NCBI RefSeq assembly: GCF_900103845.1 | Contig: NZ_FNIJ01000018.1 | Coordinates: forward strand, 1 to 64,000 | Reading direction: 5' to 3' | Length of the DNA stretch: 64,000 bases | Source of the DNA: Pseudomonas jinjuensis | GTDB lineage: Bacteria; Pseudomonadota; Gammaproteobacteria; Pseudomonadales; Pseudomonadaceae | Part shown: positions 44,890 to 52,808 of the stretch, one piece after another | Layout: the number at the start of each line of letters is the position of its first letter | How positions within the stretch are numbered: position 1 is the first letter of the stretch | Notes under the pieces: generated by a model | Told to the model about the DNA's origin: nothing | Databases searched by the model: none | What the model saw: only the letters and a program-made list of their open reading frames with translations | Made by a program: the position numbers and the translations under genes

Positions 44890-45588
44890 ATGCTCATCGA
44901 ATATCGCGCCTACACCCTGCACCTGGGCGCCGAGGAACTCTTCTGGGAAGCCCAGCGCGAACGCGGCGAGGGCCTGCGGCCGATCTTCGAGCGGCTGATC
45001 GGTTCTTTCGCCACGCGCAGCGGCCCCACCGACCAGATCGTCAGCCTGTATCGCTACGACAGCTTCGAGGACTGGCACGGGCGGCTCTTCGGCATCTACG
45101 GGCAGACCCGGCTGCAGCCGTACTTCCGCGTGATCCGCCCGCTGATCGCGCGCCAGGAGAGCAAGTTCCTGCTCCCCGCGCCGCTGCCCGAGCTGACCCC
45201 GCACTGGGGCAACGGCCACGACTGGCTACCGGCCGAGGGCCCGCTGTTCGGCGCCGACAGCCTGGTCGAGCAGACCACCCTGAGCTTCTCCGCCGGCGGC
45301 GTGCCGGCCTGCTGGGAGGCCTTCCGCCAGCACGCCCTGGGCGACGACCCGGTGGCGCTGAACGGCGTGTTCGCCGCCTTCAGCTCCATCGCCGGCGCGC
45401 TCAACGAGGTGCTGATCCATCGCCGCTTCCCCAGCCTCGCGGCGCTCCAGGAGCACCGCCAGCGCCTGCGCCATTCGCCGGCCTGGACCAGCTTCCTGCG
45501 CAGCCTGGCGCCGCTGACCGTCGCCAGCGACGTGCGCCTGCTGGAGCCGTCGCGGGTGGCGGACATGTCACCGCTGTTCGCCGACTAG
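44890..45588 (+). CDS. NIPSNAP-family protein
   Basis: The protein is 232 residues. It starts MLIEYRAYTLHLGAEELFW, the typical NIPSNAP strand, and has two ferredoxin-like halves, the second around LVEQTTLSFSAGGVPACWEAF. LYRYDSFEDWHGRLFGIYGQ fits the family. NIPSNAP and related dimeric alpha-beta-barrel proteins appear in many aromatic-degradation clusters without an assigned reaction. It starts 15 bases after the maleylacetate reductase with GGGAGA upstream and is part of the same operon. No catalytic residues can be named. Confidence 0.75.
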   Translation: MLIEYRAYTLHLGAEELFWEAQRERGEGLRPIFERLIGSFATRSGPTDQIVSLYRYDSFEDWHGRLFGIYGQTRLQPYFRVIRPLIARQESKFLLPAPLPELTPHWGNGHDWLPAEGPLFGADSLVEQTTLSFSAGGVPACWEAFRQHALGDDPVALNGVFAAFSSIAGALNEVLIHRRFPSLAALQEHRQRLRHSPAWTSFLRSLAPLTVASDVRLLEPSRVADMSPLFAD

Positions 45589-45685
45589 CCGACCTCTTCA
45601 ACCGCCATCGCCACCGCCCCGGCCAGCCCCGGGCGGAGGGCCGCGCTCGCCCGAAACGCACCACCACTGCCAGGAGACAACAACA

Positions 45686-46582
45686 ATGAAAGCCTGCACC
45701 CTCGCCACTTCCGCCCTGCTGCTCGGCATCCTGAGCGCCGCGCCGCACGCCTCCGCCACCGAGGGCGGCGGCACCGTCTACGCGCCGGGCGTCAACGGCT
45801 TCGGCTGCTGCGCCCTGCCGCCGCCGGGCACCTACATGATGGTCGACGTGCAGCACTACCGCGCCGACGACCTCAAGGGCAACGACGGCCGCAGCGTGCC
45901 GGTGCCGGGCTTCAAGGTCCGCGCCGACGCCATCGCGCCGCGCTTCATCTGGGTCACCCCGCAGGAACTGCTGGGCGGCACCCTGGCGCTGCACACCATC
46001 GTGCCGGTCGTCACCCTCGACGTCTCCGCTGGCGGCCGCTCGCAACGCAACACCGGCGTCGGCGACATCGTCTTCGGTCCGGCCATCGGCTGGCACCACT
46101 CGGCGAACCTGCACACCGTGGCGGCCATCGACTTCTTCGCGCCGACCGGCGAGTACGACAAGGACGATCTCGCCAACATCGGCCGCAACTACTGGGCGAC
46201 CCATCTGGTCGGCGGCATCTCCTGGATCGACGCGAAGGGCTTCAACGCCGACGCCAAGGTGATGTACGGCATCAACGCACGTAACGACGACACCGACTAC
46301 CGCTCGGGCGATGAATTCATCGTCGATTACGCCGCCGGCTGGGCCTTCGGCAATGGCTGGACGGTGGGTGTCGGCGGCTACTTCTACCAGCAGATCACCG
46401 ACGACGACCAGGACGGCCATAGCGTCCGCGACAACAAGGGCGCCGCCCGCGCCATCGGCCCCTCGGTGCGCTACGACAGCGGCCAGGGCTGGTTCCTTAC
46501 CGCCAAGGCATACCAGGAAACCGGCGTGCGCAACCGCGCCGAAGGCGACACGCTGTGGCTGCGCGCGGTCTTCCCGCTCTAG
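45686..46582 (+). CDS. Outer-membrane channel of the meta-pathway phenol degradation (SphX/MetA-pathway) family
   Basis: The protein is 298 residues. A signal peptide (LATSALLLGILSAAPHASA) precedes beta-barrel sequence: TEGGGTVYAPGVNGFGCCALPPPGTYMMVDVQHYRADDL, GDIVFGPAIGWHHSANLHTVAAIDFFAPTGEYDKDDLANIGRNYW, and the terminal strand DTLWLRAVFPL. These are the hallmarks of the phenol_MetA_deg family, thought to help hydrophobic aromatics cross the outer membrane. The ATG at 45686 has CAGGAGA upstream. Its presence supports an aromatic role for the operon. Confidence 0.87.
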   Translation: MKACTLATSALLLGILSAAPHASATEGGGTVYAPGVNGFGCCALPPPGTYMMVDVQHYRADDLKGNDGRSVPVPGFKVRADAIAPRFIWVTPQELLGGTLALHTIVPVVTLDVSAGGRSQRNTGVGDIVFGPAIGWHHSANLHTVAAIDFFAPTGEYDKDDLANIGRNYWATHLVGGISWIDAKGFNADAKVMYGINARNDDTDYRSGDEFIVDYAAGWAFGNGWTVGVGGYFYQQITDDDQDGHSVRDNKGAARAIGPSVRYDSGQGWFLTAKAYQETGVRNRAEGDTLWLRAVFPL

Positions 46583-46594
46583 GAGGCAGTAACC

Positions 46595-47140
46595 ATGCAT
46601 GACGCCGTGACCCTGCTGATCCGCCATCAGGTGATGGCTGAACACCACGACGACTACGAGGCCTGGATTCGCGAAGCCGCCGGCGCCTCCCGGCAGTTCC
46701 CCGGACACATGGGCGTGGCGATCATCCGTCCGCATGCTGCGGATGCGCCCTACTCCCTGCTGTTGCGCTTCGACACCCACGAGCACCTGCGGGCCTGGAT
46801 CGAATCGCCCACCCGCCGGCACCTGGTGGAGCGCGCCCGACCCTGGCTGCAATCCATCGAGGAAGGCGAGATCGAGACCGGGCTGGAATTCTGGTTCACC
46901 CCGTCCAGCCTGGCGCCGCTGCGCGCCCGGCCGTTCAAGCAGTTCCTCGTCACCCTCTCGGCGATCTACCCGCTGACCCTGCTGATTCCCTGGGCGCTGC
47001 ATCCGCTGCAGGCGCACGTCGCCCCGCTGCGCGCGCCCTGGCTGTTCGGCCTGCTGGTGGCGATGGTGCTGGTGTTCGTGATGGTCTACCTGATCATGCC
47101 GCGCTACACCCGGCTGGTCGCCAGATGGCTGTTCGAGTAG
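46595..47140 (+). CDS. ABM-domain protein with two C-terminal membrane helices
   Basis: The protein is 181 residues. Residues 1-100 form an antibiotic-biosynthesis-monooxygenase fold (VTLLIRHQVMAEHHDDYEAWIREAAGASRQFPGHMGVAII, SLLLRFDTHEHLRAWIESPTRRHLVERARPWL). Residues about 115-175 hold two hydrophobic helices (FLVTLSAIYPLTLLIPWAL and LFGLLVAMVLVFVMVYLIM). It lies 12 bases after the outer-membrane gene. Such proteins act as small cofactor-free oxygenases or quinone-binding units, so a quinol-related role at the inner membrane is plausible but unproven. Confidence 0.8.
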   Translation: MHDAVTLLIRHQVMAEHHDDYEAWIREAAGASRQFPGHMGVAIIRPHAADAPYSLLLRFDTHEHLRAWIESPTRRHLVERARPWLQSIEEGEIETGLEFWFTPSSLAPLRARPFKQFLVTLSAIYPLTLLIPWALHPLQAHVAPLRAPWLFGLLVAMVLVFVMVYLIMPRYTRLVARWLFE

Positions 47141-47186
47141 CCCGGCCGCTCGGGCATACTGCCGGGACCGTTCCGGAGCCCCCAGC

Positions 47187-48107
47187 ATGCCCCTGCCACT
47201 GGTCTATCACGACGACTACAGCCCGCCGTTCCCGGAGAACCATCGCTTCCCGATGGAGAAGTTCCGGCTGCTGCGGGATCACCTCGTCGACAGCGGCCTG
47301 ACCCGCGACGAGGAGCTGGTCCGTCCGCCGCTCTGCCCTGTGGACATCCTCGCCCTGGCCCACGACCGCGGCTACATCGAACGCTACTGCAGCGGCGAGA
47401 TGAGCCGCGAGGAACTGCGCCGCCTCGGCCTGCCGTGGAGCGAGGCGCTGGCCCGGCGCACCGTGCGCGCGGTGGGCGGCTCGGTGCTCGGCGCGGAACT
47501 GGCGCTGCGCCACGGGCTCGCCTGCCACCTCGCCGGCGGTACGCACCACGCGCATTTCGATCACGCCTCCGGCTTCTGCATCTTCAACGATCTGGCGGTG
47601 ATCGCCCTGCACCTGCTGGCAAGCGGCAAGGCCGGGCGGGTGCTGATCTTCGACTGCGACGTGCACCAGGGCGACGGCACCGCGCGCATCCTCGAAGACG
47701 TGCCGGACGCCATCACCGTGTCGCTGCACTGCGAGAAGAACTTCCCGGCGCGCAAGGCGCGCAGCGACTGGGACATCCCGCTGCCGCTGCATCTTGGCGA
47801 CGCGGATTACCTGCGGGTGGTGGACGAGGCGCTGGACTACCTGCTGCCGCTGTACCAGCCGGACATCGTGCTCTACGACGCCGGGGTCGACGTGCACAGG
47901 GACGATGCGCTGGGCTACCTGCACCTGACCGACGCCGGCCTGGCGGCCCGCGACGAGAAGGTCATCCACAAGTGCCTGGCGCGGGACATTCCGGTATTCG
48001 GCGTGATCGGCGGCGGCTACGACCGGGACCGCCGGGAGCTGGCGCGGCGCCACGGCATCCTGCATCACAGCGCCCGGCGGGTGTGGAACTCCTTGGGCAT
48101 GGCCTGA
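47187..48107 (+). CDS. Histone deacetylase-family metal-dependent amidohydrolase
   Basis: The protein is 306 residues. It begins PLVYHDDYSPPFPENHRFPMEKFRLL as in bacterial class IV-like HDACs. Active-site blocks are GGTHHAHFDHASGFCIFNDLAV (the two catalytic His), IFDCDVHQGDGT (zinc Asp and His) and LYDAGVDVHRDDALG (zinc Asp), then GVIGGGYD (the usual Gly-Gly-Tyr). It would remove acetyl groups from proteins or small amines. It is read from its own start 46 bases after the ABM gene and ends back to back with a convergent gene. Confidence 0.92.
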   Translation: MPLPLVYHDDYSPPFPENHRFPMEKFRLLRDHLVDSGLTRDEELVRPPLCPVDILALAHDRGYIERYCSGEMSREELRRLGLPWSEALARRTVRAVGGSVLGAELALRHGLACHLAGGTHHAHFDHASGFCIFNDLAVIALHLLASGKAGRVLIFDCDVHQGDGTARILEDVPDAITVSLHCEKNFPARKARSDWDIPLPLHLGDADYLRVVDEALDYLLPLYQPDIVLYDAGVDVHRDDALGYLHLTDAGLAARDEKVIHKCLARDIPVFGVIGGGYDRDRRELARRHGILHHSARRVWNSLGMA

Positions 48108-48608
48108 TCAGGCGACACGGTAGAGCGGGCTGTCCGTGCGCATCCGCAACTCCAGCCGCTGCGCCTCCCAGCACATGAATTCCCGCGGCGTATAGCCAAG
48201 CAGGGCCATGGCGCGGGTCTTGTAGTCGTCGCCGTAGTGCCGCTGGCAGAACAGCAGCACCTGCTCGCCCACCTGGCATCTGAGCAGTTCGTCGGGCTCC
48301 AGCCGGCGCACGCCACGGCGGTACCTGGGCCAGAACTCGTCCCACATCATGTGCAGGTAGAGGTTGTGCAGGGCGACCCGCAGGCCGATCTGTTCCAGGC
48401 TGTTCTCCTCGAAGCGCAGCCTGGAACGCTCCAGGTTGCGCCGCAGGCGCTCCAGCATGAGGGCCACCGCCTTGTTGAGCATCTGGCGGATTTCCAGCTC
48501 CGGCATGTTGCGGATCACCGCCTCCATGCCGTTGAGGCGAACGCGGGTGTGGCGACCCTCCGGTTGCAGCAGCGCCTCGTGGGAGCGCAGGTAGTCTCGG
48601 ATTTTCAT
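48108..48608 (-). CDS. Hypothetical protein
   Basis: The protein is 166 residues from the ATG at 48608. I do not recognise it. It begins MKIRDYLRSHEALLQPEGRHTRVRLNGMEAV and is rich in Arg and Leu, with a helical middle (EIRQMLNKAVALMLERLRRNLERSRLRFEEN). The C-terminal part includes WDEFWPRYRRGVRRLEP and a single Cys near GEQVLLFCQRHYGDDYKTRAMALLGYTPREFMCWEAQRL. The last phrase recalls DNA-binding adapter helices, but this is only an impression. There is no signal peptide. Its stop abuts the HDAC stop with no gap. Confidence 0.7.
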   Translation of the reverse strand: MKIRDYLRSHEALLQPEGRHTRVRLNGMEAVIRNMPELEIRQMLNKAVALMLERLRRNLERSRLRFEENSLEQIGLRVALHNLYLHMMWDEFWPRYRRGVRRLEPDELLRCQVGEQVLLFCQRHYGDDYKTRAMALLGYTPREFMCWEAQRLELRMRTDSPLYRVA

Positions 48609-48867
48609 TGGCTTCCGACCTTGCAGGTTTCGATGAAGCCGATACTGAAAGAGCCTTCCCGGGGCGTGTTGTCGGAAAGTCCTGAAAGGCGCGGGTGAAA
48701 ATCCCCTTGCTGGCCGAACGGTCAAGCCGTTTCTGCGGATTCTGTGCGATCGCCCACGGATGACGCTTTTCTCGCCGATGCGCTGTCCATCCAGCCGCAA
48801 ATCCGGACGCCGCTGGCGCGCGCGGCTAGGCTAGAATGCGCGCCCTTCCCCTGTCTGTCCGAAGCCG

Positions 48868-50103
48868 ATGAGCCAGTCAACCGCCCCCGCTTCCCGCTCC
48901 GCCGTCATCGTCGGCGGCGGCCCCGCCGGCCTGATGGCGGCCGAAGTGCTGGCCCGCGCCGGGGTGCGCGTGACGCTGTACGACGGCATGCCCTCGGTGG
49001 GCCGCAAGTTCCTGCTGGCAGGCGTCGGCGGGATGAACATCACCCACTCGGAGCCGCGCGAGCCCTTCGTCGCCCGCTACGGCGCGCGCAGCCGGGAAAT
49101 CGCCGCGCTGCTGGAGGACTTCGACAGCCCGGCGCTGCGCGAGTGGATCCACGGCCTCGGCATCGAGACCTTCGTCGGCACCTCCGGCCGGGTCTTCCCC
49201 CGCGACATGAAGGCTGCGCCGCTGCTGCGCGCCTGGCTGAAGCGCCTGCGCGAAGCCGGCGTGGTCATCCACACCCGCCATCGCTGGCTGGGCTGGAACG
49301 CCGACGGCAGCCTGCGGATCGCCAGCCCCGAGGGCATCCAGGCGGTGCAGGCCGATGCGCTGGTGCTCGCCCTGGGCGGCGGCAGCTGGCAGCGCCTCGG
49401 CTCGGACGGCGCCTGGGTGCCGCTGCTGGAGCAGCGCGGCATCGAAGTCGCGGCGCTGCGGCCGAGCAACTGCGGCTTCGAGGTCGCCGGCTGGAGCGCA
49501 TTCTTCCGCGACAAGTTCGCCGGCGCGCCGGTCAAGCCGGTGGCGATGCGCCTGGGCGACGAGCCGGCGCGGCAGGGCGAATTCGTCATCACCGACTGGG
49601 GCGTCGAAGGCAGCCTGGTCTACGCGTTGTCGGCGACCATCCGCCAGCGCATCGAATCCGCCGGCGCGGCGACCATCCACCTCGACCTGCTGCCCAACAA
49701 GAGCCAGGAGCAGGTTTCCAGGGCCGTGGCCCAGCCACGCGGCTCCAAGTCCATGGCCAACCACCTGCGCGGCCGCCTCGGCCTGGACGGCGTGCGCGCC
49801 GGCCTGCTGCGCGAGTTGTCCACGAAGGACGACTACGACGATCCGGCGCGGCTGGCTGCGGCGATCAAGAACCTGCCGCTGACGCTGCTGCGCCCGCGCC
49901 CGCTGGACGAGGCGATCAGCAGCGCCGGCGGCGTGCCCTTCGAGGCCATGGACGCGCAACTGATGCTGAAGGCGCTGCCGGGGGTGTTCTGCGCCGGCGA
50001 GATGCTCGACTGGGAAGCCCCCACCGGCGGCTACCTGCTCACTGCCTGCTTCGCCAGCGGCCTCGCGGCCGGGCTGGGCGCGCTGGCCTGGCTCTCGCGC
50101 TGA
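48868..50103 (+). CDS. FAD-dependent oxidoreductase, HI0933/TIGR03862-type flavoprotein
   Basis: The protein is 411 residues. The FAD-binding Rossmann motif is AVIVGGGPAGLMAAEVLARAGVRVTLYDG. The family motif VGRKFLLAGVGGMNITHSEP follows, then LVLALGGGSWQRLGSDG, and the C-terminal FAD contact CAGEMLDWEAPTGGYLLTACFASGLAAG. This matches the HI0933-like flavoproteins, whose reaction is unknown. The ATG at 48868 lies downstream of a long leader that has no other gene. A small transporter gene follows 36 bases later. Confidence 0.9.
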   Translation: MSQSTAPASRSAVIVGGGPAGLMAAEVLARAGVRVTLYDGMPSVGRKFLLAGVGGMNITHSEPREPFVARYGARSREIAALLEDFDSPALREWIHGLGIETFVGTSGRVFPRDMKAAPLLRAWLKRLREAGVVIHTRHRWLGWNADGSLRIASPEGIQAVQADALVLALGGGSWQRLGSDGAWVPLLEQRGIEVAALRPSNCGFEVAGWSAFFRDKFAGAPVKPVAMRLGDEPARQGEFVITDWGVEGSLVYALSATIRQRIESAGAATIHLDLLPNKSQEQVSRAVAQPRGSKSMANHLRGRLGLDGVRAGLLRELSTKDDYDDPARLAAAIKNLPLTLLRPRPLDEAISSAGGVPFEAMDAQLMLKALPGVFCAGEMLDWEAPTGGYLLTACFASGLAAGLGALAWLSR

Positions 50104-50139
50104 CCAGGCTTTCCGTTTTTCATTGCCAAGGAGTTTCCC

Positions 50140-50589
50140 ATGCCCACACCACCCTGGTGGCTGTATGTCCTGCCGCTGATCGCCGGAACCTGCCTGCCGC
50201 TGCAGGCCGGGATCAACGGCCAGTTGGCCCGGCAGGTGTCCAGCGTGCTGGCCGCGGCGATGATTTCCTTCCTGGTCGGCACCGCCGGCCTGATCGCCCT
50301 GACCCTCTGGCAGCGGGAAATCCCCACCTTCGCCGCGCTGCGGGGGCTGAACTGGTGGCACTGGTGCGGCGGCTTCCTCGGCATGTTCTTCATCTTCATC
50401 GCCGCCTACTCGGCGCCACGGATCGGCGCGCTGATGTTCATGGTGCTGGTGCTGGCCGGCCAGCTGGGCATGGCGGTGACCCTCGACCACTTCGGCTGGG
50501 CGGGCTTCCGCGAGGCGCCGGCGAGCGCGCTGAAGATCGGCGGTCTGGCATTGATCGCCGTTGGCATCTGGATGATCCGCAAGGGCTGA
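50140..50589 (+). CDS. Small DMT/YdcZ (DUF606) family inner-membrane transporter
   Basis: The protein is 149 residues with about five hydrophobic helices. It matches the DUF606/YdcZ half-size group of the drug/metabolite transporter superfamily: LYVLPLIAGTCLPLQAGINGQLARQV, AAAMISFLVGTAGLIALTL, WWHWCGGFLGMFFIFIAAYSAPRIGALMFMVLVLAGQLGMAVTLDHFGW, IGGLALIAVGIWMI. Such proteins act as pairs or dimers. The ATG at 50140 has AAGGAG upstream. The substrate is unknown. Confidence 0.87.
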   Translation: MPTPPWWLYVLPLIAGTCLPLQAGINGQLARQVSSVLAAAMISFLVGTAGLIALTLWQREIPTFAALRGLNWWHWCGGFLGMFFIFIAAYSAPRIGALMFMVLVLAGQLGMAVTLDHFGWAGFREAPASALKIGGLALIAVGIWMIRKG

Positions 50590-50623
50590 AATCGGGTTCT
50601 TCGCGGATTATCGGAGGAAACCC

Positions 50624-50708
50624 GTAGGGTGGATCACGCTTCATCGATCCACCATGGCCGCGCATGCGGCCCCGTAATGGTGGATGAAAAAAACCTCATC
50701 CACCCTAC
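50624..50708. repeat. GTAGGGTGGAT-family palindromic repeat, complete copy
   Basis: An 85-base unit has ends GTAGGGTGGAT and ATCCACCCTAC that are exact inverted repeats and an inner palindrome (CCATGGCCGCGCATGCGG). It is the clearest copy with 61179-61263. The remaining part of this 329-base gap (to 50918) holds AAACGATGGCAACGG-type sequence with no recognised feature. Confidence 0.85.
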
Positions 50709-50918
50709 GTTTCTGGCGAATGCATCGTTCATTGGAAACGATGGCAACGGTTTGGTTTCTGGGCAGGAAATTGCCGCATCCGGGCTCGGCCGCTATAGTC
50801 GGGACCGGCGTTCTCCACGCCTCCCGTCCGCGGAAAGGGCTGCGCCCAGGTGAATCCACAGCGTATTGCCGATACGACTCCCGGCCACCAGCGGACCAGG
50901 CCAGATCAAGGAGATCGT

Positions 50919-52175
50919 ATGTCCGCACCCCGCTACGCCACGTCCTGCACCGACGGCCGCATCAATCTCGACCAGCAGCGCAAGCGCGCGAAGGAACTGT
51001 TCCGCGACCTGCTGCGGGACGTTCCGGCCGCCCACGCCATCCTTCTCCAGCACCTCCCCGCCGGCCTGCAGCGCCCGCCGCGCCTGGCCGATGCGCAATG
51101 GCTGATCGCCCGCGAGCTGGGTTTCGCCAACTGGCCGAAGCTCAAGGCCCACATCGACGCCATCGACTTCGCCGCGCGCCACCCCGGTTTCGCCGCCGAT
51201 GACGAGGCGTCCTGCCTGCACCTGCGCTGCGGCAACGACATCGCCCACAACCTGCAGCTGGCCGGCTTCCGCGGCGAGTTCCGCATGTTCGCCGACCCGC
51301 TGGTGATGGGTCCGGTGCCGGACGTTGCGCTGGACGAATACCTCACCCTGCGCAGCGATTTCATCAGCCGCTCCTTCGCCATCCCGCCCGCCGATGCCCT
51401 GGGCCGCATGGGCGAGGAATACGCCGTGCTCGACGGCCTCGCCGCACGGCCGCAGGTGGTGCTCTGGTGCGAGGCGGATGCCTATGACCAACTGTTCCTG
51501 ATCCGCGTGCTGGCCAGCCTGGAGCATCTGCCGCAGCGGCTGGAGCTGATCGAAGTGGACCGGGTGCCCGGCGTCGAGCGCTTCATCGGCATCGGCCAAC
51601 TGGCGCCGGATCTGCTGGCCTGGCTCTGGCCGCAACGCCGCGCGCTGGACGAGGACGCCCTGCGACTGGCGCGGCGCGCCTGGTCCGCCTATTGCAATCC
51701 ATCGCCACGGGACTGGGCGGAACTGGCGCAGCAGCCGACGCCCGCCCTGCCGCTGCTCGGCCCGGCACTGCGCCGCCAGTTGCAGGAGCTGCCATCCCTG
51801 CGCGACGGCCTGTCGCTGACCGAGCGCCTCGCCCTGCAGGCACTCCGCGACAGCGAGGGCCTGACCTTCGGTCGCGTGTTCGCCGAACTGATGAGCCACC
51901 GCGAACCGCTGCCCTATCTCGGCGACCTGATGTTCCATGCCCTGCTGCGCCCGCTGATCGACTCCTCGACGCCGCTGCTGCGCGAGCACGACGTCCACCT
52001 GCCCTGGCCGCAGCGGCCGCTGGAACTGACCGGACTCGGCCGGCAGGTGCTGGGCGGCGAGCGCTACTGGCTGGATCAGGATGCGCCGGAGCGCTGGGTG
52101 GGCGGCGTGCGCCTGCGTGCCGGACAGCCGCACTGGGCGCTGGACGACGGCTTGCGCCCGGTGTGGAAAGACTGA
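50919..52175 (+). CDS. DUF1835/DUF3658-domain protein
   Basis: The protein is 418 residues. It has an N-terminal helical part with an ankyrin-like or DUF-type start (INLDQQRKRAKELFRDLLRDVP, WLIARELGFANWPKLKAHIDAI, a pattern seen before DUF1835). The DUF1835 domain follows (LHLRCGNDIAHNLQLAGFRGEFRMFADPLVMGPVPD, VVLWCEADAYDQLFLIRVLASLEHL). A C-terminal DUF3658-like part ends LGGERYWLDQDAPERWVGGVRLRAG, typical of the family. The ATG at 50919 has AAGGAG upstream. Function is unknown. Confidence 0.82.
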   Translation: MSAPRYATSCTDGRINLDQQRKRAKELFRDLLRDVPAAHAILLQHLPAGLQRPPRLADAQWLIARELGFANWPKLKAHIDAIDFAARHPGFAADDEASCLHLRCGNDIAHNLQLAGFRGEFRMFADPLVMGPVPDVALDEYLTLRSDFISRSFAIPPADALGRMGEEYAVLDGLAARPQVVLWCEADAYDQLFLIRVLASLEHLPQRLELIEVDRVPGVERFIGIGQLAPDLLAWLWPQRRALDEDALRLARRAWSAYCNPSPRDWAELAQQPTPALPLLGPALRRQLQELPSLRDGLSLTERLALQALRDSEGLTFGRVFAELMSHREPLPYLGDLMFHALLRPLIDSSTPLLREHDVHLPWPQRPLELTGLGRQVLGGERYWLDQDAPERWVGGVRLRAGQPHWALDDGLRPVWKD

Positions 52176-52253
52176 TCGTCGAAACAACGCGCAATCTGCC
52201 GGCAACATCACTATGATTGCGCGCCTTTCCGCAGCTCCACCACGAACACCGCC

Positions 52254-52652
52254 ATGAAGAAAATGCTGGTCGCCGATGCCGACGTCGAACGTCTGGAAAC
52301 CTGGGCGAAATACACCTCGGGCCTGTGCCGCGATTGCCACGCCACCTGCTGCACCCTGCCGGTGGAAGTGCGTATCGGCGACCTGATCCGCATCGGCGTG
52401 GTCGACGAGTTCGAGCGCGAGGAACCGCCGAAGCACGTCGCCAAGCGCCTGCTCAAGGAAGGCGTGATCGAGCGCTTCAACCAGAAGAGCGGCATCTTCA
52501 CCCTGACCCGCACCAGCAACGGCGACTGCCTCTATCTCGACCGCAAGTCGCGGCTGTGCACCATCTACCAGAAACGCCCGGACACCTGCCGCAACCACCC
52601 GCAGATCGGCCCGCGGCCGGGGTATTGCGCGTATCGCAAGAAAGCCGGCTGA
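52254..52652 (+). CDS. YkgJ-family cysteine cluster protein
   Basis: The protein is 132 residues. The metal-binding cysteine cluster typical of the YkgJ/CxxCxxCC family is present: GLCRDCHATCC near residue 25-34, then DCLYLDRKSRLCTIYQKRPDTCRNHP, and a final GYCAYR. The family is thought to bind zinc or an Fe-S cluster, and its reaction is not known. There is no signal peptide. It is a single gene between the DUF1835 protein and a repeat. Confidence 0.87.
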   Translation: MKKMLVADADVERLETWAKYTSGLCRDCHATCCTLPVEVRIGDLIRIGVVDEFEREEPPKHVAKRLLKEGVIERFNQKSGIFTLTRTSNGDCLYLDRKSRLCTIYQKRPDTCRNHPQIGPRPGYCAYRKKAG

Positions 52653-52659
52653 CGCTGTC

Positions 52660-52744
52660 ATGGCGGATAACGCTGGCGCGTTATTCGTCCTACGCGCCTC
52701 GCCGCCCGACGTAGGGCGCATGACGCCTCAGGCGTCATCCGCCG
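52660..52744. repeat. GTAGGGCG-type and GGATAACGCTGGCGCGTTA repeats
   Basis: ATGGCGGATAACGCTGGCGC with TTATTCGTCCTAC is followed by GTAGGGCGCATGACGCCTC and its inverted GGCGTCATCCGCC. It shares both modules with 35107-35176 and 58301-58387, in a different order. Confidence 0.75.
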
Positions 52745-52808
52745 CCAGCCCGGCGGGATCGATGAAACATCCCAGCCGCTATACTCCGCCCTTTCCCGGA
52801 GCCCGCCG

